From NCBI GenBank assembly GCA_937919155.1, contig CALFPM010000170.1, forward strand, positions 1 through 13,563: a stretch of DNA of 13,563 nucleotides, read 5' to 3'. Shown piece after piece: positions 1-6,276 of the stretch. The stretch comes from an uncultured Clostridia bacterium. GTDB taxonomy: Bacteria; Bacillota; Clostridia; Oscillospirales; Acutalibacteraceae. A model generated the notes under the pieces. It saw only the letters and a program-made list of their open reading frames with translations. It was not told the origin of the DNA and ran no database searches. A program made the position numbers and the translations under genes. Position 1 is the stretch's first letter. The number at the start of each line of letters is the position of its first letter.

Positions 1-829
1 TCATGGCCTTGGCGACGGTACATATGACGGTGAGCAGGTTGACAAAAACTATATGGCATTCTGGGCAAGTGAAGAGTTCCAGAGCCGTTTCGGCAGTGTT
101 GACGGTGCTTTTATTATTGCACCCCGTACCCGTGAGGAGCTTGGCAATAACTGGGAAAATTCAATGATTCTTCCCGTTCGTGCCGCTATCGATGACTTCA
201 TCGCAAAGAATAAGAACAACATTGACCTGAGCAGAATCTATGTCGGCGGTTACTCAATGGGCGGCAAAATGACCTATAAAATGGCTGTTGCATACCCCGA
301 AATGTTTGCCGCAATCTTCCCGATCTGCCCTGCATGGTCTCCGTCGGTTGAGCAGTATAAGCTTATAAAAGATATTCCGATCTGGCTTACTTCAAGCAAG
401 AATGATCCTATTGTCAACTACAATATGAGCGTTGCACCCGGTTGGGATAAAATCTGTGAGGTATCAACCGTTCCTGCAGATTGCAGATTCACAACCCTTT
501 CAAGTGCCCGTATGGGTGACGGTTCGCTTTGCTCAAGCGGTCACGCAGCATGGTTTGCTGTAAACAACGATATGTTCAGCTATGATGATAAAGCATATCC
601 CGATTCTTCAACAGTAAACGCCAAGGGTGAAAAAGTTGAGCTCAAGAGCCCCAACGGTATGATTTCCTGGCTTTACTCTCATACATCCGATTATGACGGC
701 GCAAAGGCAACCGATATGGGTAACCTTGAGGGTCAGGGCGACGGCGGCATTATGGTGCTTATTTTCGATTACTTCCACTATGTAATCGAGTTCCTCAAGA
801 AGATTCTTGCAATGCTCGGTCTTGCGTAA
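1..829 (+). CDS. Alpha/beta-hydrolase esterase (PHB-depolymerase/feruloyl-esterase-like), 5' truncated
   Basis: This is a serine hydrolase, probably an acyl or carbohydrate esterase. The reading frame is open from base 2, so the gene begins outside the window and the first Met at 53 is internal. The first visible residues, HGLGDGT, are the oxyanion-hole motif of the fold. The nucleophile elbow GYSMGG places Ser at 254-256. The likely acid is the Asp in SSKNDP (404-406) and the His is in SSGHAAW (542-544), so the triad is complete. The order HG-motif, GxSxGG, D, H matches the esterase/PHB-depolymerase group. After the catalytic domain a Gly-rich linker (GQGDGG) leads to a hydrophobic, amphipathic C-terminal tail of about 25 residues ending LAMLGLA. 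Any signal peptide would lie upstream. The substrate cannot be told from this sequence; plant-polymer acetyl or feruloyl esters are a guess. A strong terminator follows 18 bp after the stop. Confidence 0.85.
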   Translation, partial: HGLGDGTYDGEQVDKNYMAFWASEEFQSRFGSVDGAFIIAPRTREELGNNWENSMILPVRAAIDDFIAKNKNNIDLSRIYVGGYSMGGKMTYKMAVAYPEMFAAIFPICPAWSPSVEQYKLIKDIPIWLTSSKNDPIVNYNMSVAPGWDKICEVSTVPADCRFTTLSSARMGDGSLCSSGHAAWFAVNNDMFSYDDKAYPDSSTVNAKGEKVELKSPNGMISWLYSHTSDYDGAKATDMGNLEGQGDGGIMVLIFDYFHYVIEFLKKILAMLGLA

Positions 830-847
830 AACTATAAAATAAATCAG

Positions 848-883
848 CCGCACTGTGTACGATAAATACGCAGTGCGGTTTTT
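848..883 (+). terminator. Rho-independent terminator after the esterase
   Basis: CCGCACTG pairs perfectly with CAGTGCGG. The stem extends inward by one T-G wobble and GTA/TAC around the loop CGATAAA, giving 12 pairs (848-859 with 867-878). A run of five T follows at 879-883. It isolates the esterase from the tRNA unit. Confidence 0.9.
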
Positions 884-914
884 AAAAAAAGTAAAAATTT
901 TTTTGAAAAAAGCC

Positions 915-943
915 TTGACTTTTTCTTTCAGAATGTATATAAT
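915..943 (+). promoter_or_regulatory. Sigma-A promoter of tRNA-Gln
   Basis: The -35 box TTGACT (915-920) lies 17 bp from a perfect -10 box TATAAT (938-943). The predicted start is near 950, about 5 nt before the mature tRNA 5' end, so little 5' trimming would be needed. Confidence 0.88.
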
Positions 944-954
944 GTTTTTCGCGA

Positions 955-1028
955 TGGGGAATAGTGTAACGGTAGCACGACAGACTCTGACTCTGTTTGT
1001 TGGGGTTCGAATCCCTATTCCCCAGCCA
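955..1028 (+). tRNA. tRNA-Gln (anticodon CUG), CCA encoded
   Basis: This gene reads CAG glutamine codons. Folded by hand it gives a full cloverleaf of 74 nt. The acceptor TGGGGAA pairs with TTCCCCA. The D arm is GTG/CAC with loop TAACGGTAG. The anticodon stem ACAGA/TCTGT encloses loop CTCTGAC, with U33, CTG at positions 34-36 and A37. The variable region has 4 nt. The T stem TGGGG/CCCTA encloses TTCGAAT. The discriminator is G, followed by an encoded CCA at 1026-1028. It stands alone, with its own promoter just upstream and a hairpin terminator 2 nt downstream, so it looks monocistronic. The only non-Watson-Crick pair noticed is a G-U in the T stem. Confidence 0.96.
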
Positions 1029-1030
1029 AC

Positions 1031-1063
1031 AAAAGACAAGTTCGAAAGAGCTTGTCTTTTTTC
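1031..1063 (+). terminator. Rho-independent terminator of tRNA-Gln
   Basis: AAAAGACAAGTTC (1031-1043) pairs with GAGCTTGTCTTTT (1048-1060), with one T-G wobble, around a GAAA tetraloop. The T-rich 3' arm continues as TT at 1061-1062, then C. Confidence 0.87.
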
Positions 1064-1097
1064 TTTGTAAAATTTGCAGTATTTATGAAATATGCTG

Positions 1098-1128
1098 TTG
1101 ACTCTCACGTTGCGTTATATGGTACACT
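1098..1128 (+). promoter_or_regulatory. MerR-type promoter/operator with 19-bp spacer
   Basis: The -35 box is TTGACT (1098-1103) and the -10 box is TACACT (1123-1128), separated by 19 bp. Promoters activated by MerR-family proteins typically have 19-20 bp spacers, which the bound activator untwists. The spacer holds ACG-TTG-CGT (1107-1115), a short imperfect dyad where the regulator could bind. The gene downstream is itself a MerR protein, so autoregulation is likely. The spacing and boxes are seen; the regulation is inferred. Confidence 0.6.
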
Positions 1129-1148
1129 GTTTCTTGTGGGGTGATAAA

Positions 1149-1877
1149 ATGAAAATGCTGATTAAAGAATTTGCAGAATTTACTGGTGTTAGCGTGCGCA
1201 CGCTGCATTATTACGATGAAATAGGTCTGCTTAAGCCTGCATTTGTTAACGAGCATAGCGGCTACCGTTATTACAACGAGCATTCCCTTGTCCGTATGCA
1301 GGAAATTCTCTTTTACCGTGAGCTTGACTTTTCCTTGAAAAGCATTGCCGAAATTCTTTCATCCCCGAATTATGACAAAACAAAAGCACTCACCGAGCAG
1401 AAAAAACTTCTCACTCTGAAAAAAGAAAGGCTTGAAAGGCTGATTTCTGCAATTGACGGTGCAGCAAAAGGAGAAAACATTATGAAAACTTTTGATAACA
1501 GCGAATTTGAAAATTACAGACAAGAGGTAAAAGAAAAATGGGGCAGCACCGATGCCTACAAAGAACACACAGAGAAAACAAAGGATTATTCAAAAGATAA
1601 GTGGAATAATCTTGCCGATAAAATGAATGAAATCCTTGCAGAGTTTTCAGTGTGTATGAAAAACGGTGCAACGGCCGATTCAGCAGAGGTGCAAAACCTC
1701 GTAAAAACGCTGCAGAGTCATATCACAGAAAATTACTATCTTTGCACAAACGAAATTCTGGCTGGGCTGGGTCAAATGTATGTTGCGGACGAGCGCTTCA
1801 GAAACAACATCGACAGACACGCTGACGGCACCGCAGCATTTATCCGCAAAGCAATTGAGATATATTGCAGCAAATAA
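1149..1877 (+). CDS. MerR-family transcriptional regulator with TipAS ligand domain
   Basis: This is a DNA-binding regulator of 242 aa. Residues 3-70 form the MerR winged helix: IKEFAEFTGVSVRTLHYYDE, then IGLLKP and the wing residues SGYRYY. Residues of about 75-110 form the dimerising coiled coil, rich in Lys/Glu/Leu. Residues of about 120-242 match the TipAS fold: the family's start signature appears here as KWGSTDAYKEH, followed by helices with conserved Asn/Asp/Tyr/His positions ending in RHADGTAAF. TipAS domains bind diverse small molecules, including thiopeptide antibiotics, and switch the promoter on. I chose ATG 1149 because GGGGTG lies 5 nt before it and the MerR domain begins there. 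The longer frame starting at 1092 would run through the promoter. No divergent efflux gene is present, so its target beyond its own gene is unknown. Confidence 0.93.
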   Translation: MKMLIKEFAEFTGVSVRTLHYYDEIGLLKPAFVNEHSGYRYYNEHSLVRMQEILFYRELDFSLKSIAEILSSPNYDKTKALTEQKKLLTLKKERLERLISAIDGAAKGENIMKTFDNSEFENYRQEVKEKWGSTDAYKEHTEKTKDYSKDKWNNLADKMNEILAEFSVCMKNGATADSAEVQNLVKTLQSHITENYYLCTNEILAGLGQMYVADERFRNNIDRHADGTAAFIRKAIEIYCSK

Positions 1878-1889
1878 ATTCCGCATTAA

Positions 1890-1929
1890 AAATCAAGCGT
1901 AAGCCTGTGCTTACGCTTGATTTATTTTT
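1890..1929 (+). terminator. Rho-independent terminator of the merR gene
   Basis: A perfect 15-bp stem, AAATCAAGCGTAAGC (1890-1904) with GCTTACGCTTGATTT (1909-1923), closes a CTGT loop. It is followed by ATTTTT. Confidence 0.93.
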
Positions 1930-1944
1930 CAGTGATGATATAAT
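1917..1944 (+). promoter_or_regulatory. Putative sigma-A promoter of the M20-GH78 unit
   Basis: TTGATT (1917-1922) lies 16 bp from TATAAT (1939-1944). The -35 box sits inside the 3' arm of the preceding terminator hairpin. The predicted start near 1951 leaves a leader of about 30 nt before the ATG at 1981. Confidence 0.55.
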
Positions 1945-1980
1945 TATAAATGTTACTATAAATAAAGAGGTAATTTTACG

Positions 1981-3408
1981 ATGAAGTTTCTTTGGTTAAT
2001 TCCTGCGGTAATAATTGTTTTTCTTATCGTGCTTTCCGTCAACGCAATTTCAATAAAAAAGAAAGCACGAAAGCTGACAGATGAAAAAATTCATCTCACA
2101 GAAAAAGAACAGCTTGAATATGCGGAAAGACTTGCTGAAATGATAAAATGCAAAACCGTTTCGGTTAAGGGCAGCTATGATGACGCTGAATTTGCAAAGC
2201 TGAGAGATGTTGTTGAAAATCTTTTCCCCATTTTTCATCAGAAAGCTGAAAAAATGATTTTCGGCGATGATTGCTGGATATACAAAATCGAGGGCAAGAA
2301 CAAAAGCAGAAATATTATGCTTATGTCTCACCACGATGTGGTTGCGGAAAACGGAGAATGGAAGCATTCCCCTTTCGGCGGCGAAATAATTGACGGCATT
2401 ATCCACGGCAGAGGTACCGTTGACACAAAAACCTCTCTTTTCGCCGAATTTCAGGCGGTTGAAGAGCTTTTGTCTGAGGGTTTTATCCCCGAATGCAATC
2501 TTTACATCGGCTCATCCCACAACGAAGAAATTTTCGGTGACGGAATGAAACTTGCCGCTGAATATTTTCAGAAAAACGGCATTGAATTTGAAATCGTGCT
2601 TGACGAGGGCGGCGGAATAATCGATCCACCCGTCAGCCTTGTGAAAAGCAAGTGTGCAATGGTGGCAACCCACGAAAAAGGCAGACGCACTCTTGTCTGC
2701 ACCGCAAAGCAGGGTGTTTCAAAAGCATTTGCCCTCAACAAAAAAGCGCCCATTGCAAGAATGAGCAAATTCATTGCGGAAATCGAATCAAAGAACATTT
2801 TCATTGCAAGACTTCATCCCGAGGTCAAGGCAATGTTTGAGGGACTTTGCCCCTATATGCCCTTTGCGGCAAGGCTTGTCTGCGCCAATCTCTGGTGCTT
2901 CGGTAAGCTTATAGTAAAAATTGCACCCAAGCTCACCTCTCAGGCTGCAACAATGCTCGGCACAACAATGGCCGTTACCGATATCAAAGGCTCAACTGCC
3001 GATAAATCCTGCACGGCAAACATTTATATGAGGTTCATCGATGCAGATGATTTTGAAAAAGGCCTTGAGGCTCTGAAAAAAATTGCAGCAAAATATGCCG
3101 TTGAGATAACGGACGGAAAAATAAACGAAAGCTATCTGCCTGCCGATATGAAGAGCAAAGGCTTTGAATACACAAGCAAATGCATCGGCGAAGTTTTCCC
3201 CCACATTGCAAATTCCGTTTATCTTCTCCCTGCAGGCACGGATGCAAGGCATTTCACCCGAATCAGCCCCTGCGCCCTGCGCTTTGCTCCCATAGAAATG
3301 AACAATCAGCAATTTGACAGCGTACACAACCCCAATGAAAATCTTTCCGTCAAGGCGGTCGGCAATGCGGTTGTATTCTACAAACATTTCGTAAAAAACT
3401 ATAAATAA
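1981..3408 (+). CDS. Membrane-anchored M20-family metallohydrolase (carboxypeptidase-S/PM20D1-like)
   Basis: This is a di-zinc peptidase-like amidohydrolase of 475 aa. Residues of about 3-23 form one hydrophobic segment (FLWLIPAVIIVFLIVLSV) followed by KKKARK, a signal-anchor likely placing the catalytic domain outside the cell. The metal and catalytic set of M20 is visible: H117-x-D119 (HHDVV), bridging D148 in GRGTVDTK, E182-E183 in HNEEIFGDG, D208 in LDEGGG, and H449 in VHNPNE. TDARHF near the C terminus fits the family. The lid domain is odd. Where relatives carry a GGHSS-type motif this protein has QGVSKAF (V246), and where they carry an Asn-Val-Ile-Pro-type motif it has TADKSCTA. Both normally touch substrate. 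It may therefore have changed specificity, or be weak or inactive as a peptidase. AGAGG lies 10 nt before the ATG. The GH78 gene follows after 12 nt, so they are probably co-transcribed. Confidence 0.88.
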   Translation: MKFLWLIPAVIIVFLIVLSVNAISIKKKARKLTDEKIHLTEKEQLEYAERLAEMIKCKTVSVKGSYDDAEFAKLRDVVENLFPIFHQKAEKMIFGDDCWIYKIEGKNKSRNIMLMSHHDVVAENGEWKHSPFGGEIIDGIIHGRGTVDTKTSLFAEFQAVEELLSEGFIPECNLYIGSSHNEEIFGDGMKLAAEYFQKNGIEFEIVLDEGGGIIDPPVSLVKSKCAMVATHEKGRRTLVCTAKQGVSKAFALNKKAPIARMSKFIAEIESKNIFIARLHPEVKAMFEGLCPYMPFAARLVCANLWCFGKLIVKIAPKLTSQAATMLGTTMAVTDIKGSTADKSCTANIYMRFIDADDFEKGLEALKKIAAKYAVEITDGKINESYLPADMKSKGFEYTSKCIGEVFPHIANSVYLLPAGTDARHFTRISPCALRFAPIEMNNQQFDSVHNPNENLSVKAVGNAVVFYKHFVKNYK

Positions 3409-3420
3409 AGAGGGATTAAT

Positions 3421-5658
3421 ATGCACAAAACCCGTGAATGGTCAGGCAAATGGATCGGCTCAGGCATTAGCATTGAGGAAAGGCTTGCGCCTGTCTTCAA
3501 AAAAGAATTTGAGATAAAAAAGAATATTGTCAGTGCCGAAGCATATATCTGCGGTCTCGGACTTTTTGAAATGAAAATCAACGGCAGTCTGCCCGATGAT
3601 TCCCTGCTCAACCCTGCACACACGCAATACAGCAAAACCGTGCCTTACCGCAAATTTGACATCACACCTTTTCTCCAAAACGGCATAAATTCCGTTACGG
3701 TGGAGATGGGCAACGGCTTTTTCAACGAAACAACCGATATCTGGCATTGGGATGCCGCGCCCTGGAGGTCATCACCCAAACTGATTGCGGATTTTGTGAT
3801 TAATTATGATGACGGCACTACAGAATCTTTTGCAACAGGCGAAGATTGGCTTGTCAGCCTTGACGGCCCCATCACCGCAAACAGCATCTATTACGGCGAA
3901 ACATATGATGCGAGACGCAAAAATTCCGTTTGGAAAAATGCTTGCCTTGCAGAGGCTCCCGAGGGCAAACTCAAAGAGCAGTATATGCCGCCCATAAGAA
4001 GAATCAACACCTTTGCACCCGAAAAAATTCAGCGTCTGGCTGACGGTGCATTCGTAATCACCGCACCTGAAATGGTGACAGGCTGGGCAAAAATCAGAAT
4101 TGTTGCTCCGAAAGACACCGAGGTTTACATTACATATAACGAAAGACTGACCGATGACGGCCATGTACGCAAAATCGGCAAAGGCGAGGGTCGTGACGGC
4201 AACTGGTTCCCCAACGGATACATTCAGCAGGATTGCTTTATCAGTAACGGCGAAACTTTTGAATATGAGCCGAAATTCAGCTACAAAGGCTTCAAATATA
4301 TTCAGGTCGAGGGTGTTGAAAACCTCTGTGCCGAAGATATTGAAATTTACAGAATCGCAAACGATGTTGAAATAATTTCTGAATTCTCCTGCTCCGACCC
4401 AAACATAAACAGACTTCACAAAATTGCAGTCAACACAATGCTCAACAACTTTCAGGGCAAGCCCACCGACACTCCCGTATGGGAAAAAAACGGCTGGCTG
4501 GGCGATGCAAATATGGCTCTTCAGATGATGATGTTCAATTTTGATATGAGCACATTTCTGCCCTCTTTCATCGATGTTATGAAAGATTGCTTTGACGAAT
4601 ACGGCAGTGTGCCCGTGATTGCGCCCTCCGTAAACTGGTCAATTGAGAATTCCCCCGTATGGAACAGCATTTTCGTTTTCGGCGTTCTTGAGCTTATCCG
4701 ACATTGCAATATGTATGACTACGCTAATGAAATCTACCCCACCCTGAGGGAATACGCCGTCAAAAACATCCTTGAAATCAAAGAAAAAGGCTGGGTATGG
4801 AACACAAAGGGGCTTGCCGATTGGGTTGCACCTGCAGGCGATGTTGATCTGGATGTTATCTGCAATACGTCCGAGGGTGCGGAAATCTGCTGCACCGCTT
4901 TTGTGGCTGAAATGATCAATTCAATTTCTGAAATTGCTGTTCTCCTTGAAGAATATTCAGATGAAAGCGATGAATATTTTGAAATTCTCAAAGTAATCAT
5001 TAAAGAATTCAACAAGAAATTCTACAACAAAGATAAAAAAATATACGAAACCACATTCTGGGAACCGAAAGGAAAACGCACGGAATACAGGCAGACCTCA
5101 AATCTTCTTCCTCTTGCGTTCGGCTTTGCACAGGAGCCTGAAGAAGTGGCAAAAAATCTGGCTGAAGATGTTATCCGCAAAAATTATCATCTTGACACAG
5201 GCTGTGTCGGCACAAAATTCATCCTGCCCGTGCTTTGTGACTACGGTTACGCCGATGTCGCTTATAAAGTGCTGACCCAGACAACATATCCGAGTTGGGG
5301 TTCATGGCTTGAGAGCGACACGGACTCTGCCTGGGAAAGCTGGGAACCTCTCACCCGCTCTCTCAACCACTATTTTCTTGCCACATATGATGAGTTTTTC
5401 TTCACTCATCTTGCAGGCATCAGATGTGTGGATGACGGCTACAGGCGGATAACGGTTGATCCCGTTCTTGATTTCGGTCTTGACTTTGTGAAAACAAAAA
5501 TAAAAACGCCCAAAGGCATTCTCCGCATTGAGTGGACGAAAACCGAGGGCGGTACGGTGTTTGAAATTGAAATTCCCGATGAAACATCCGTTTTCCTCAC
5601 CCTGAAAGGTAAGAATCACGGAAACCTTATCGGCGGTTATCATAAGTTCAAAGTATAA
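3421..5658 (+). CDS. GH78 family alpha-L-rhamnosidase-like enzyme (first copy)
   Basis: This inverting glycoside hydrolase is predicted to release L-rhamnose from rhamnosides in the cytoplasm; no signal peptide or membrane segment is seen. It has 745 aa. The order is an N-terminal beta-sandwich (about 30-180) with ICGLGLFEMKING and YYGETYDAR, a second beta domain (about 195-315), an (alpha/alpha)6 catalytic barrel (about 320-655) and a C-terminal beta domain ending at 745. The acidic cluster is D350, E355 and D362 in PTDTPVWEKNGWLGDAN, with the 5- and 12-residue spacing of the family. A second acid, E639 in SAWESW, fits the base position. The motif differs from the common DCPQRDER form (DTPVWEKN here), so it belongs to a divergent subgroup and rhamnose specificity is inferred. 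AGAGGG precedes the ATG by 6 nt. The last 11 bp overlap the convergent bofA gene. Confidence 0.88.
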   Translation: MHKTREWSGKWIGSGISIEERLAPVFKKEFEIKKNIVSAEAYICGLGLFEMKINGSLPDDSLLNPAHTQYSKTVPYRKFDITPFLQNGINSVTVEMGNGFFNETTDIWHWDAAPWRSSPKLIADFVINYDDGTTESFATGEDWLVSLDGPITANSIYYGETYDARRKNSVWKNACLAEAPEGKLKEQYMPPIRRINTFAPEKIQRLADGAFVITAPEMVTGWAKIRIVAPKDTEVYITYNERLTDDGHVRKIGKGEGRDGNWFPNGYIQQDCFISNGETFEYEPKFSYKGFKYIQVEGVENLCAEDIEIYRIANDVEIISEFSCSDPNINRLHKIAVNTMLNNFQGKPTDTPVWEKNGWLGDANMALQMMMFNFDMSTFLPSFIDVMKDCFDEYGSVPVIAPSVNWSIENSPVWNSIFVFGVLELIRHCNMYDYANEIYPTLREYAVKNILEIKEKGWVWNTKGLADWVAPAGDVDLDVICNTSEGAEICCTAFVAEMINSISEIAVLLEEYSDESDEYFEILKVIIKEFNKKFYNKDKKIYETTFWEPKGKRTEYRQTSNLLPLAFGFAQEPEEVAKNLAEDVIRKNYHLDTGCVGTKFILPVLCDYGYADVAYKVLTQTTYPSWGSWLESDTDSAWESWEPLTRSLNHYFLATYDEFFFTHLAGIRCVDDGYRRITVDPVLDFGLDFVKTKIKTPKGILRIEWTKTEGGTVFEIEIPDETSVFLTLKGKNHGNLIGGYHKFKV

Positions 5659-5899
5659 GATTGATTATCAGGCTTGCTATTACTCCGGGCAGACCCAGGA
5701 CTATGTAAGTGGCAACGGTGTACCAATTGGCGGCAAGAGTAACGCCCGTCACCATTCCCGTTAAATTCACTGCAAACATTGCCGCAATCCCCTGCAGGGC
5801 GGACAGCACAAAGCTTCTTGCTCCCTTTTCGCTTTTCACCGTCCACCACATTACGCAAACAGCGGCTATGATTGCCGACCCGATAAAAAAACCGTTCAA
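5648..5899 (-). CDS. bofA: Pro-sigma-K processing inhibitor BofA family protein
   Basis: This 83-aa integral membrane protein belongs to the BofA family. In Bacillus, BofA sits in the outer forespore membrane and holds back the SpoIVFB protease that activates pro-sigma-K. Almost the whole chain is hydrophobic: an N-terminal segment (about 3-20, with WW at 18-19), a short charged loop (KSEKGAR), then long hydrophobic stretches. The hallmark C terminus LGLPGVIASLIINLIL is present. The start is TTG at 5899, directly after the TGA of the upstream gene. It is supported by GGGGAGGT (5907-5914), 7 nt before it, inside the upstream gene. Its position after yaaL repeats the Bacillus order yaaL-bofA. 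Its 3' end overlaps the opposing GH78 gene by 11 bp, and no terminator is visible. In Clostridia, which often lack SpoIVFA/FB control, its role may differ. Confidence 0.88.
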   Translation of the reverse strand: MNGFFIGSAIIAAVCVMWWTVKSEKGARSFVLSALQGIAAMFAVNLTGMVTGVTLAANWYTVATYIVLGLPGVIASLIINLIL

Positions 5900-6181
5900 T
5901 CAGATTACCTCCCCGCTGAAAACGGAGACTCCCGAGCATTCAATCCCCTTTTCCTTTGCAAGCTTAAGCAGATAGCGGTAAAGTGCCTTGAGAGACTGGA
6001 TTTCATAGATTATAGAATCAATCAGGTCCTCGTTGCTCTCGTTTTCAAATCGGCTGTATGCGCTCTCAAGGCGCAGTGAAGTGTCGCGAATCTGAAGCAA
6101 AATATTGTCCTGAACAGGTTTGACAGGTTTTCTTATCATTTCATAATAAAAAATTTTTGCAGAATTAAAATATTTTTCCAT
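5900..6181 (-). CDS. yaaL: YaaL family (DUF2508) protein
   Basis: This small soluble protein of 93 aa belongs to DUF2508, whose function is unknown. The family signature is visible: a helix with RLESAYSRFEN, then DLIDSIIYEIQSLKALYRYLL, matching the conserved A.....N.v.d.dLiD..iYEl.a...rY pattern. The N terminus is rich in aromatic and basic residues (KYFNSAKIFYYEMIRK). I place the start at ATG 6181 because GGGAGG (6191-6196) is then 9 nt away. The alternative ATG at 6190 touches the Shine-Dalgarno sequence, leaving no spacing. The gene ends where bofA begins, so the two are translationally coupled. In Bacillus the gene lies between recR and bofA; recR is not seen here. Confidence 0.87.
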   Translation of the reverse strand: MEKYFNSAKIFYYEMIRKPVKPVQDNILLQIRDTSLRLESAYSRFENESNEDLIDSIIYEIQSLKALYRYLLKLAKEKGIECSGVSVFSGEVI

Positions 6182-6202
6182 AATTTTCATCCTCCCTTAA
6201 TT

Positions 6203-6231
6203 ATTCTATAGAAATTATTGGACAAATATGA
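6203..6231 (-). promoter_or_regulatory. Possible sigma-E-type promoter of yaaL-bofA
   Basis: On the minus strand TCATATT (6231-6225) resembles the sigma-E -35 element. After 14 nt comes TATAGAAT (6210-6203), which matches CATACAAT at six of eight bases. A mother-cell sigma factor would suit a BofA operon. The predicted start near 6197 gives a very short leader that just includes the ribosome binding site. The region is AT-rich, so chance matches are possible. Confidence 0.4.
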
Positions 6232-6245
6232 TAAAATGATACAAA
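6218..6245 (+). promoter_or_regulatory. Putative sigma-A promoter of the manA operon
   Basis: TTGGAC (6218-6223) lies 16 bp from TACAAA (6240-6245), a weak -10. It overlaps the divergent yaaL promoter region, since only 95 bp separate the two start codons. A TAAAAT at 6232 has no matching -35. No operator dyad was noticed. Confidence 0.35.
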
Positions 6246-6276
6246 TTAAGAAAAATTACCCTTGGAGGAATCATAA

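Noticed and set aside
855..1070. Short open frame running through the tRNA and both terminators
   Set aside because: It overlaps a clear tRNA cloverleaf and two hairpins and has no ribosome binding site or recognisable product.
608..1108. Minus-strand open frame of about 166 codons
   Set aside because: It is antisense to the esterase and the tRNA, with no family resemblance and no ribosome binding site.
1092..1148. Longer MerR start beginning at ATG 1092
   Set aside because: It would place codons over the -35/-10 boxes and adds residues not found in MerR proteins. ATG 1149 has a ribosome binding site.
3772..4419. Minus-strand open frame of about 215 codons inside the first GH78 gene
   Set aside because: It is a shadow of the strongly supported GH78 coding frame, and its residues resemble no protein family.
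6182..6190. ATG 6190 as the yaaL start
   Set aside because: The Shine-Dalgarno GGGAGG directly touches this codon. ATG 6181 has proper spacing.
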